From: an uncultured Clostridia bacterium
GTDB lineage: Bacteria > Bacillota > Clostridia > Oscillospirales > Ruminococcaceae
DNA: 45,703 bases
Direction: 5' to 3'
NCBI GenBank assembly: GCA_944386805.1
Contig: CALXCO010000018.1
Span: 1 to 45,703 of the forward strand
Position numbers and translations under genes: made by a program. How positions within the stretch are numbered: the stretch's first letter is position 1; every line of letters begins with the position of its first letter. A model generated the notes under the pieces. That model did no database searches, was not told the origin of the DNA, and was given only the letters and a program-made list of their open reading frames with translations. Positions 24,754 to 32,212 of the stretch are shown in pieces.

Positions 24754-25707
24754 ATGAAAATTGTACTTGCAGAGCCGCTCGGCGTTGATCAGAAGATTGT
24801 GGACAGATTTGCAGAAGAACTGTCGGATATGGGGCACACCTTCACCAGTTACGACACCGTTCCTTCCGGTCAGCAAGAGCTTGCCGGACGGATTCAGGAC
24901 GCCGACGCGGTGATGATTGCCAACTATCCGTTCCGTGAAGCGGCAATCCGGAGCGATGCCGCGTTAAAATACATCAATATCGCGTTTACCGGTGTCGACC
25001 ATGTAGATATCCCGGTATGTAAAGAGCTGGGCATCCATGCTTCCAATGCTTCCGGTTATTCAGATATCGCGGTATCGGAACTTGCATTTTCGATGATGCT
25101 GGCGCTTTCCCGCAACCTTCCCCAGTGTGACGCCGCTGTGCGCAATGGCAAAACCAAGGCCGGCCTGATCGGGACCGAACTGTACGGCAAGACGCTGGGC
25201 GTAATTGGTGCCGGCAAGATCGGTTCGGCTGTCATTAAAATCGCGCTCGCCTTTGGCTGCAAGGTCATCGCCTATTCCCGGACGGTCAAACCGGAGCTGG
25301 AACTGCTGGGGGTCGAGTTTGTATCACTGCAGGAGCTGATGCGCCAAAGCGATATTGTTTCGCTGCATCTGCCGCAGAATGACACGACCAAAGGCATGAT
25401 CAATGCCGAACTGATCGGCCTGATGAAGCCGACCGCGATTTTTATCAATACGGCACGTGGGCCGATTGTCGATTCCCAGGCGCTGGCGGATGCGCTGAAT
25501 GGAGGCAAAATTGCCGGAGCGGGCATCGACGTATTTGAAAACGAACCGCCCATTCAGTCCAATCACCCGCTGGTCACCGCAAAGAATGCCCTTCTGACGC
25601 CCCATGTCGCGTTTGCGACAAAAGAGGCGCTGGAACGCCGTGCAGCGATTGTCTTTGAGAATACATTCGCCTGGCTGCGTGGAGAGATCAAAAACCAAAT
25701 CTGTTAA
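24754..25707 (+). CDS. D-2-hydroxyacid dehydrogenase family protein
   Basis: A 317-aa NAD-dependent dehydrogenase of the phosphoglycerate/glyoxylate dehydrogenase fold. NAD motif GVIGAGKIGSAV near 150, catalytic arginine in NTARGPIVD near 235, catalytic glutamate in FENEPP and histidine in LLTPHVAFAT near 285. No ACT or C-terminal regulatory domain, so it is not a classical SerA. Start ATG 24754, seven bases after AAAGGA. Lying between the isomerase and the glycosidase, it probably oxidises or reduces a sugar-derived acid. Confidence 0.9.
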   Translation: MKIVLAEPLGVDQKIVDRFAEELSDMGHTFTSYDTVPSGQQELAGRIQDADAVMIANYPFREAAIRSDAALKYINIAFTGVDHVDIPVCKELGIHASNASGYSDIAVSELAFSMMLALSRNLPQCDAAVRNGKTKAGLIGTELYGKTLGVIGAGKIGSAVIKIALAFGCKVIAYSRTVKPELELLGVEFVSLQELMRQSDIVSLHLPQNDTTKGMINAELIGLMKPTAIFINTARGPIVDSQALADALNGGKIAGAGIDVFENEPPIQSNHPLVTAKNALLTPHVAFATKEALERRAAIVFENTFAWLRGEIKNQIC

Positions 25708-25724
25708 TCAGGAGGGAAGTTTGT

Positions 25725-27632
25725 ATGTCCGATACCCGGCAAAATATCGGCTGGATGTGGTACCCGGCAGATCTGGAAATCTACCATTGCATGCTCCAGA
25801 ACTTCAGCCGTGAGGAGCGTGACCACGCCTGGCCGGCATTTTGGAAGATGGATGACTGGAACAAAAACGTCCAGTTTTCCCGTACCGTGCAGCTGGAAAC
25901 GCCGACCGAATTTCTGGTGACGGCGACCGGCGTGGGGTACGTTTCGGTCAATGGCCAAAAATACCCGCTTGGAAAGCCGGTTGCCTGCGGACCCGGCAAA
26001 ACCGATATCGCCGTCGCAGTGGGGAATATGACCGGACTGCCTGCGATTTATGTCGAAGGGGAGGTCATCTGCTCGGACAGCGAATGGCGGGTTACCAACT
26101 TTATCGAGGAGCATCCGGTCGGACATTCTTCTCTCTACCGGAGCCGGGAGGTTTCGCCCAACACCATCCCCTACCGTTCGTTTACCTGTCAGCCGGTGAC
26201 GGTCAGCCCTGCCGTCAGTGCGCAGGGAAATAATGGGGTGCTGTACGATTTTGGCCGACTGGTTAACGGCACGGTACAGCTTTCGATGGACGCTAATAAA
26301 CAGGTGACCCTCTGTTATGGCGAATCGGATACGGAAGCGCTGGACGAAAAATGGTGCTACTATAAAGAGGAGCACGCCACGATCAAAACTCAACCTCGCC
26401 GCCGTGCTTTTCGGTATATCTTTATCCCCAATGTGGGGATGGATGAAGTCGGGCTGACCGCGGTCCACACCTATGTGGATATTCCGGTAAAAGCCTTGTT
26501 CCACTGCGATGACGAGCTGGTCAACCGGATTTTTGCCGTCGCGGTGGAGACCTTCCGCCAGTGCAGCGGCCTGTTTTTCATCGACGGCGTGAAACGGGAC
26601 CGGTGGGTCTGGTCGGGCGACGCCTACCAGAGCTATGTCGTCAACCCGTATATCTTCTTCGACGAGGAGATCAATAAACGCACCCTGCTGGGACTGCGCG
26701 GCAATCTCGGCATTCAACAGCATCTGAATACGATTGTGGATTATTCGTTGCTGTGGATTCTGGGCGTCGAGCACGAGTACCAGATGACCGGTGATCTGGA
26801 GTTTCTCCGGGAGATCTATCCCAAAGTGGAAGACCTGATGGAGATGTGCATGGCCCAGACGGATGAAAACGGGTTTATCATCGGACGTCCGCAGGACTGG
26901 ATATTTGTCGACTGGGCGGATATCGACAAGACCGGCCCGATCTCAGCCGAACAGGTGCTGTTTGTCCGGAGCTATGAAGTGATGGCACAGCTGTGTGAAC
27001 GGTTGGGCAGGGACGGCAGCCGGTACCGTGAAATGGGGCAGGCATTGAAGCAAAAGCTGAATCAGTTTTTCTGGTCGCCGGAAAAAGGCGCGTTCATCGA
27101 TTCCTACCAGTCGGGCCGGAACCATGTCACCCGCCACGCCAATATATTTGCGGTCTGTTTTGAGGTGGCAACTCCCGAACAGCAGAAAAGCATTCTGGAA
27201 AATGTCATCCTGAACCCCGACGTCCCGCAGATTACGACGCCGTATTTTAAGTTCTTCGAGCTGGACACCCTCTGTAAACTGGGCTATCTGGACGAGGTCT
27301 TCAAACGGATGAAGGAGTATTGGGGCGGCATGCTGGAACGAGGCGCGGTGACCTTCTGGGAAGAGTTTGACCCGAACCAATCTGGTCCCGAACAGTATGC
27401 AATGTATGACGACCCATTTGGCAAGAGTCTGTGCCATGCCTGGGGAGCCAGCCCGATTTATCTGCTGGGACGGTACTTTTTGGGTGTACGGCCAACCTCG
27501 CCGGGATATGCAACCTACGAAGTAAAGCCGGTTACCCGGTTCTTTAACCAGCTGGATTGCCAGGTGCCTGTGAAGGACGGCGTCGTCCGGATTACCTATC
27601 AGGATGGCGTGCTGGACATCAAGTGTCCCTAA
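25725..27632 (+). CDS. GH78-like alpha-L-rhamnosidase-family glycosidase
   Basis: A 635-aa protein without signal peptide, so intracellular. Residues about 30-250 form the beta-sandwich part. The (alpha/alpha)6 catalytic barrel follows from about 260, with DGVKRDRWVWSGDAY (about 288-302, equal to the DCPQRERLGWTGD region of rhamnosidases), QDWIFVDWADI, and CHAWGASPIYLLGRYF near 580. A C-terminal beta-domain follows. The acidic catalytic D/E residues sit in the first and last of these motifs. It should cleave terminal alpha-rhamnose or a similar deoxy sugar from imported oligosaccharides. Some relatives have other specificities, so the substrate is open. It is third in the operon. Confidence 0.82.
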   Translation: MSDTRQNIGWMWYPADLEIYHCMLQNFSREERDHAWPAFWKMDDWNKNVQFSRTVQLETPTEFLVTATGVGYVSVNGQKYPLGKPVACGPGKTDIAVAVGNMTGLPAIYVEGEVICSDSEWRVTNFIEEHPVGHSSLYRSREVSPNTIPYRSFTCQPVTVSPAVSAQGNNGVLYDFGRLVNGTVQLSMDANKQVTLCYGESDTEALDEKWCYYKEEHATIKTQPRRRAFRYIFIPNVGMDEVGLTAVHTYVDIPVKALFHCDDELVNRIFAVAVETFRQCSGLFFIDGVKRDRWVWSGDAYQSYVVNPYIFFDEEINKRTLLGLRGNLGIQQHLNTIVDYSLLWILGVEHEYQMTGDLEFLREIYPKVEDLMEMCMAQTDENGFIIGRPQDWIFVDWADIDKTGPISAEQVLFVRSYEVMAQLCERLGRDGSRYREMGQALKQKLNQFFWSPEKGAFIDSYQSGRNHVTRHANIFAVCFEVATPEQQKSILENVILNPDVPQITTPYFKFFELDTLCKLGYLDEVFKRMKEYWGGMLERGAVTFWEEFDPNQSGPEQYAMYDDPFGKSLCHAWGASPIYLLGRYFLGVRPTSPGYATYEVKPVTRFFNQLDCQVPVKDGVVRITYQDGVLDIKCP

Positions 27633-27652
27633 TGTATTATAGTTGAACAGAC

Positions 27653-27694
27653 GAAATCCCCGGATTCTCCATTGCAGGAGAGTCCGGGGATTTT
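27653..27694. terminator. Bidirectional terminator
   Basis: Stem AAATCCCCGGA / TCCGGGGATTT with a short internal pairing in the loop, between convergent GH78-like and cupin genes. Confidence 0.85.
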
Positions 27695-27709
27695 GTCATT
27701 TAGCCTTCT

Positions 27710-28042
27710 TTAAAACACGACGACAAGCAGCATCTTGAATTTTTCTTCACCATACACCGCATGCGGATGACCGGCGGGCATGACAATCGATTCACCTTCG
27801 TGGAGCAGGTAGTCGACGCCATCGATTGTAATTTTGCCGACGCCGTCCAGACAGGTGACGAAAGCGTCCCCACCCGATTCATGGGTGCTGATTTCCTCGC
27901 CCTTGTCGAAGGAAAACAGGGTGATGCTGACAGCGGGGTTCTGTGCCAGTGTTTTGCTGACGACCTGTCCCTGCTGATAGGAAATCTGGTCTTTCAGGAC
28001 CAGAACTTCTGCCTGATTGATATTTTTCATCTTTGCGTTCAT
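27710..28042 (-). CDS. Small cupin-domain protein
   Basis: A 110-aa single-cupin protein. Motif 1 is degenerate: GEEISTHESGGDAFVTCLDG keeps a histidine (H of STHES) but not the full GX5HXH. Motif 2 is LHEGESIVMPAGHPHAV with HPH, giving possible metal ligands. The start at 28042 is preceded by CAGGAGG. Small cupins of this type often bind small ligands or act as isomerases; the partner is unknown. It is a single gene next to the LysR gene on the same strand. Confidence 0.85.
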   Translation of the reverse strand: MNAKMKNINQAEVLVLKDQISYQQGQVVSKTLAQNPAVSITLFSFDKGEEISTHESGGDAFVTCLDGVGKITIDGVDYLLHEGESIVMPAGHPHAVYGEEKFKMLLVVVF

Positions 28043-28170
28043 GATACCGACCTCCTGTTGGATATTATGGGCTGTAGTTCTATTGTAGTTTGTCTCTGTA
28101 ACCCGATTTTATCACAGAACGCAGACGAAGTATGTTGGATATCCAACAAAATGGGCACGCTGCCCTAAAA

Positions 28171-29088
28171 TCAGCCGCCGTTCTTTTCCTCACCGCTCTG
28201 GAATTCACAGCACTGCTGTAATGCGTCGATAAATTTTCCGGCAGCTTTGGAGAGGACCTGATACCGTTTCCAGATGATGGAGGCTTCTGCCTCCATTTTC
28301 GGGGAGAGCGGCCGGAAACAGAGGTTGCTGTCGCCGGTGACGTTGATCAGCTTGTCAAAACACAGCGCGTACCCCAACCCTTCCGATACCAGCAGCGAGG
28401 CGTTGAATACCAGATTATAGGTGGCGACGATATTCAGCTTTTCCGGGCCCAGCCCAAACCATTTGTACATTGGCCAGGCGTCGGTTTCCTGTGCCGAGAC
28501 GATCAGCGGTTTATCCCGGAGATCCTGCGGCTGGATGGCATCTTTTTCTGCCAGCGGCGCATCTTTTCGCATCAGGACACCCCAGGTATCCCGGACCGGG
28601 ATTTTAATGGCGTTGTAGACAGAGGTGTCGACCGGGCTGTAGACGACGCCGAAATCGACCAGCCCACGGTCCAGATATTCCTGCACAAAGGCCGCATTGC
28701 CGCTGAGGATATGGTAATGGACCTCCGGATACTTTTCCTGCAAGCTTTTGGCTGCCCGCGCAAAGATACGAATCATATCCGACTCACCGGTTCCGATGTA
28801 GATATCGCCCGCGATAACCTCATCCGACAGCGAAATCTCATTTTCGGTCATCCGGACCAGTTCCAGAATTTCCTCTGCCCGTTTGCGGAGAATCATGCCT
28901 TCCTCGGTCAGCAGTACCTTACGGGAGCCTTTGGTTCCACGAATCAGCAGCTGTTTGCCCAATTCCTGTTCCAGCGCTTTCAGCTGGGTGGAGAGGGTGG
29001 GCTGAGAAAGGTGCAGCGACTCAGCGGCGGAAGAGATATTCTGTTCTCTCGCCACTGCCAAAAAATACTGTAGCACACGCAATTCCAA
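28171..29088 (-). CDS. LysR-family transcriptional regulator
   Basis: A 305-aa LTTR: HTH at about 1-58 (NISSAAESLHLSQPTLSTQL) and effector domain at about 90-295. The likely start is TTG (29088), giving MELRVLQYF, eight bases after GGAGG; an ATG two codons earlier is only two bases from that site. It is divergent from an SDR gene, and the intergenic region holds a strong palindromic site overlapping the SDR -35, so it probably controls that gene. The effector is unknown. Confidence 0.85.
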   Translation of the reverse strand: MELRVLQYFLAVAREQNISSAAESLHLSQPTLSTQLKALEQELGKQLLIRGTKGSRKVLLTEEGMILRKRAEEILELVRMTENEISLSDEVIAGDIYIGTGESDMIRIFARAAKSLQEKYPEVHYHILSGNAAFVQEYLDRGLVDFGVVYSPVDTSVYNAIKIPVRDTWGVLMRKDAPLAEKDAIQPQDLRDKPLIVSAQETDAWPMYKWFGLGPEKLNIVATYNLVFNASLLVSEGLGYALCFDKLINVTGDSNLCFRPLSPKMEAEASIIWKRYQVLSKAAGKFIDALQQCCEFQSGEEKNGG

Positions 29089-29148
29089 TGACATCGCCTC
29101 CCTGAAGAGAGTATACCATAAAAATCCATAGGATTCAACTATGCAGAA

Positions 29149-29194
29149 ATATCAAATATAAGTATTTGATATGCAATTCCAAATCGATTATACT
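29149..29194 (+). promoter_or_regulatory. LysR-type operator and promoter of the SDR gene
   Basis: Ten-base arms ATATCAAATA (29149-29158) and TATTTGATAT (29163-29172) separated by four bases form a perfect dyad of the LTTR type. The plus-strand promoter is TTGATA (29166-29171), 17 bases, TATACT (29189-29194), and its -35 lies inside the right arm. Confidence 0.8.
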
Positions 29195-29253
29195 GGTTAC
29201 AGCAGATACAACAACCATCACCGATTTCGGGATACGAAAAGAGGTTTTTTGCT

Positions 29254-30024
29254 ATGGAAAAAGAGATGCTCAAAGGAAAAGTCGCGATCATCACCGGCGC
29301 AAGCTATGGGATGGGACAGACGATGGCGGAACTGTTTGCCGAGGAAGGCGCCGCCGTTGTCCTGACCGCCAGAGGTCAGGACAAGCTGGATCAGGTGGTC
29401 GAAGGAATCCGTGCCAAAGGTGGCCGTGCAGTCGGAGTCATTGCGGACGTCTGCTCCACCGAGGACACCAAGCGGGTATTTGAGACAGCACTGCGGGAAT
29501 TCGGCGACGTGGATATCCTCATCAACAACGCCGGAATCGGCGAACAGAAGATGATCGACGAGACGGACGACGACTGGATGCTGTATGTGATGAACACCAA
29601 TCTGGGCGGTCCAATGCGGTATATCCGGGAAGCACTGAAAATCTTCCTGCCCAAAAACGACGGCGTCATCATCAATATTTCTTCGGTAAACGGTGAGCGT
29701 CCCTTCTGCGGCGCAACCTACACCTCGACCAAAGGCGCATTGAATACCCTGACGAAGAATGTCGCGATGCGGCTGATCGACACCAACATCCGCTGCAACG
29801 CAGTTGCACCCGGAGCGACCGTGACTCCGGCCCATATCGCCAACAAAGCCGGCCAACAGCCTGGCGGTGCGAAGATGCTGGAATACAGCAAACATTATGT
29901 TTATTTTCCTGGACCGGAATGTGACCCGATGGACCAGGCGTATGCCTGCCTGTATCTTGCCAGTAAGATGGGCCGTCATGTCAAAGGGCAGGTGATTCAG
30001 GTCTGCAACGGAGCATTTTTGTAA
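29254..30024 (+). CDS. Short-chain dehydrogenase/reductase
   Basis: A 256-aa classical SDR. NAD(P) motif TGASYGMG (about residue 14-21), NNAG near 95 (INNAGIGEQ), and catalytic S-YxxxK with YTSTK near 160. The start is ATG 29254 with GAGG ten bases upstream. It is divergent from a LysR gene and separated by a clear LTTR site. It could reduce a sugar acid or aliphatic ketone, but there is nothing in the sequence that fixes the substrate. Confidence 0.9.
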   Translation: MEKEMLKGKVAIITGASYGMGQTMAELFAEEGAAVVLTARGQDKLDQVVEGIRAKGGRAVGVIADVCSTEDTKRVFETALREFGDVDILINNAGIGEQKMIDETDDDWMLYVMNTNLGGPMRYIREALKIFLPKNDGVIINISSVNGERPFCGATYTSTKGALNTLTKNVAMRLIDTNIRCNAVAPGATVTPAHIANKAGQQPGGAKMLEYSKHYVYFPGPECDPMDQAYACLYLASKMGRHVKGQVIQVCNGAFL

Positions 30025-30082
30025 TACCGGCAGAGTGGGAAAACAACGTCACCGGTGTCAGCATGGGGAGTGAAAAGCGGAT

Positions 30083-30325
30083 ATGGCAAACAAAATGACC
30101 GCACAGGAGCTGGCTCAGAACCTCAGAGCTGCCGGTTTTGACGGAGCGCTGATTGAAGAGTACCTTTGCTGCTGGAAAGACGGCGAGACCGGCAGACAGC
30201 TGGAGCTGCTGTCGGCAAAGCGTGCGAACCTTCTGGAGCATGTTCACCAGGAGGAAAAGAAAATCGAATGTCTGGACTATCTGGTGTATCTGATCGGGAA
30301 AGGTCAGGTCACGGCATCACGATAA
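30083..30325 (+). CDS. Small conserved-looking helical protein, unknown function
   Basis: An 80-aa protein, mostly alpha-helical (QELAQNLRAAGFDGALIEEY, then a long amphipathic helix through RANLLEHVHQEEKKIECLDY). It has Cys-Cys-Trp (CCW) in the middle, no signal peptide or membrane segment. Codon use matches the neighbours and a ribosome site GGGGAG lies upstream. It sits 58 bases after the SDR gene and 20 before the lipoprotein, so probably in the same transcript. I do not recognise a family. Confidence 0.55.
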   Translation: MANKMTAQELAQNLRAAGFDGALIEEYLCCWKDGETGRQLELLSAKRANLLEHVHQEEKKIECLDYLVYLIGKGQVTASR

Positions 30326-30345
30326 TACGACAAGGACGTGAAGGA

Positions 30346-31005
30346 ATGAAAAAGATTTTTGTATTGCTGGCAGCGCTGTTGATGTTAAGTTTCAGTGGAT
30401 GCAATGCGGCGGACAGTTCATCGTCGGAGGAGAGCAGTACCTTAATCAGCGAAAGCAGTGTTGAATTGTCTGATTCTTCTGAGGCAGAGGAAGAAGAATC
30501 TGAACCGGAAAGCCTTCCCGAAGAACCTGAGGAGAGTTCGGAGGAAGCTGAAAGCAGCTCGTCTGCGGCATCCAATGACGGGAGCAGCGGGGCAGAGGCC
30601 GAATCCAATTCGGAAGAAACGGAGGAAAATACAGTCATGGAACAGAATGTTTTTTATGTTACAGTGGGCGGCAGCACCTTCACGGCGAGTTTTGCGGACA
30701 ATACCGGCGCAAATGCACTGAGAGAGCTGTTGGCGAACGGTCCGATCACGATTGACATGAGCGACTACGGCAGTTTTGAGAAGGTGGGAAGCCTGGGCCA
30801 GAGCCTGCCCACCAGCAACAGCCAGACCACCACACAGGCTGGTGATATCGTTCTGTATCAGGGCAATCAGATTGTCATTTTTTACGGGTCCAATTCCTGG
30901 AGCTATACCCGGCTGGGCAGGATTCAGTCGCTGAGCGGTTGGGAAGAAGCGTTGGGAAGCGGGAATGTATCGGTGACCTTTTCGCTGACAAACCCGCAGG
31001 GCTGA
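30346..31005 (+). CDS. Lipoprotein with acidic linker and cyclophilin-like domain
   Basis: A 219-aa secreted lipoprotein. The signal peptide ends in a lipobox LSFSGC with C20 (MKKIFVLLAALLMLSFSGCN). Residues about 25-100 are a Ser/Glu-rich linker (SSSEESS repeats). The C-terminal part (about 105-219; FYVTVGGSTFTASFADNTGA, ALRELLANGPITIDMSDYG, AGDIVLYQGNQIVIFYGSNS) matches the bacterial cyclophilin-like fold (Cyclophil_like2). It lacks no obvious element of that fold but prolyl-isomerase activity has not been shown for these proteins. Start ATG 30346 after AAGGA. It is the outer-surface product of the SDR operon, or a separate gene. Confidence 0.85.
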   Translation: MKKIFVLLAALLMLSFSGCNAADSSSSEESSTLISESSVELSDSSEAEEEESEPESLPEEPEESSEEAESSSSAASNDGSSGAEAESNSEETEENTVMEQNVFYVTVGGSTFTASFADNTGANALRELLANGPITIDMSDYGSFEKVGSLGQSLPTSNSQTTTQAGDIVLYQGNQIVIFYGSNSWSYTRLGRIQSLSGWEEALGSGNVSVTFSLTNPQG

Positions 31006-31081
31006 CCGGCAAACGCCGACAGTATGCTCATGCAATCGTTGCATTTTTGAAGGCATTGCATGTGTTTTGGTTATCAGACGG

Positions 31082-31113
31082 AAAAAGGACTGCATTGATT
31101 GCAGTCCTTTTTC
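31082..31113. terminator. Bidirectional terminator
   Basis: Perfect stem AAAAAGGACTGCA, five-base loop, TGCAGTCCTTTTT. It lies between the lipoprotein gene and the remnant of a wall-binding gene on the minus strand. Confidence 0.9.
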
Positions 31114-31123
31114 TATCCATGCT

Positions 31124-31183
31124 TTATACCCATTTGCCCTCAGAATCGACACGATAGCCGTCCGGTGTGAAATTAGTGTGCAG
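31124..31183 (-). pseudogene. 3' remnant of a third cell-wall-binding repeat gene
   Basis: On the minus strand this reads TNFTPDGYRVDSEGKWV followed by stop, nearly identical to the C-terminus of the two wall-binding proteins at 7565 and 9322 (TPDGYRVDSEGRWV/I), also at DNA level. No repeats precede it: the sequence runs into the acetyltransferase gene about nine bases on. A terminator lies at the expected place downstream. A third paralog was lost here. Confidence 0.8.
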
Positions 31184-31191
31184 GAAATTCT

Positions 31192-31707
31192 TTACAATAC
31201 AATTTCGTATTTATAATCTTTCATGATTATATCTGCTCCCTTTTTCTTATATGTGCTTTCGCTGACAATTTTTCCGCCACATTTCTGGGCAACACGATTA
31301 GAAGCGGCATTTTCCTGCCCCACATAAATAGTTACTTTCTCAGCTCCTTGACTACGAGCATAATCTATCATTCCCTGAGCGATTTCAGTTGCATAGCCTT
31401 GACACCAAAAATTCTTATGTACGCAATAAGCAATATCATATACTTTCCTGTCATCACTGATCATGAAACTGCATGTTCCTACCCGTTCTAATGAATTCTT
31501 AAAAACAGGAATCAAATAACAACATTCTTCGTCTTCGCCTAAGCCTTCCAACATTTTCAAATATTCATCATCTATTTCTTTATTTGCTTCATCTGGCAAA
31601 TATTGTCCCATCTCTGGATTATTCCAGATACTATATGCCCACAAAGCATCTTCTTTTGTGAATCCTCTTAATAAAAGTCTTGGAGTTTCAATATCATTTA
31701 TCTTCAT
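31192..31707 (-). CDS. AT-rich GNAT-family acetyltransferase, probably acquired
   Basis: A 171-aa acetyltransferase of the RimJ/RimL type (ETPRLLLRGFTKEDALWAYS at the N-terminus; VHKNFWCQGYATEIAQG and ENAASNRVAQKCGGKI as motifs A and B). Its base composition is strongly AT-rich with A/T-ending codons, quite unlike nearly all neighbours, a sign of transfer from a low-GC donor. It takes the place of the lost wall-binding gene. Start ATG 31707, five bases after GGAGG. Confidence 0.85.
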   Translation of the reverse strand: MKINDIETPRLLLRGFTKEDALWAYSIWNNPEMGQYLPDEANKEIDDEYLKMLEGLGEDEECCYLIPVFKNSLERVGTCSFMISDDRKVYDIAYCVHKNFWCQGYATEIAQGMIDYARSQGAEKVTIYVGQENAASNRVAQKCGGKIVSESTYKKKGADIIMKDYKYEIVL

Positions 31708-32002
31708 AAAATCCTCCGTCAAATTCAAATAACAGTATACATAGCATGGATCGCCTGCTGTCTGCCCGGTGCATTGATTACGGTAAAATGAGTATCAATC
31801 TTCGGTCTGCCATGACCTCTTTTTTCCTGCGCCCACCTTGTCACTTTTTTTACTTTGTTCAATTATACTCTACAAATGCGATCAAATAATGAACTTTGGA
31901 AAACTTTTTGATAGCAGCTGCTCAAAATATTTTCGCTGCATTTTTTCTCGAAATATAAGCAATATCTTTCATTATGTGAAACCGGGGAAGGGCTTCCTGA
32001 CA

Positions 32003-32051
32003 TGAATACAATTGACCGTGCGAAAATGTTGCAGATCATTTCTGTTTATAT
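32003..32051. repeat. Second copy of the wall-protein leader element
   Basis: 32005-32034 matches 10803-10832 at 27 of 30 bases in the same orientation; ATTTCTGTTTATAT (32038-32051) matches 10844-10857 inverted. With the 3' remnant at 31124 it brackets the vanished third copy. Confidence 0.5.
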
Positions 32052-32149
32052 CATAAAACAGGTTCAGCGGATTTTCATAACATGGGGAAAGGCGTTGTTT
32101 ACAGAAAATTCAAATATTCTGGTTTGGAAAGCAGATTGTTACTTTGGCG

Positions 32150-32177
32150 TTGACATTCAAGCTGTTTATGATATATT
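32150..32177 (+). promoter_or_regulatory. Promoter of the heparinase-like gene
   Basis: TTGACA (32150-32155), 16 bases, TATATT (32172-32177), about 35 bases before the GTG start. Confidence 0.55.
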
Positions 32178-32212
32178 TACGTTAGATGATGTTGAGGATG
32201 GGAGGAGTAGCA

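Larger units (their letters stand above)
31708..32212. other. AT-rich intergenic stretch with remnant leader element
   Basis: Over 500 bases without a credible gene. A plus-strand reading frame here (32002-32220) is short, lacks a ribosome site, and runs across the real start of the next gene. At 32003-32051 lies a second copy of the leader found before the wall-binding pair. A promoter for the lyase gene lies at 32150-32177. The rest is AT-rich, like the acetyltransferase, and holds poly-T stretches but nothing I can name. Confidence 0.6.
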
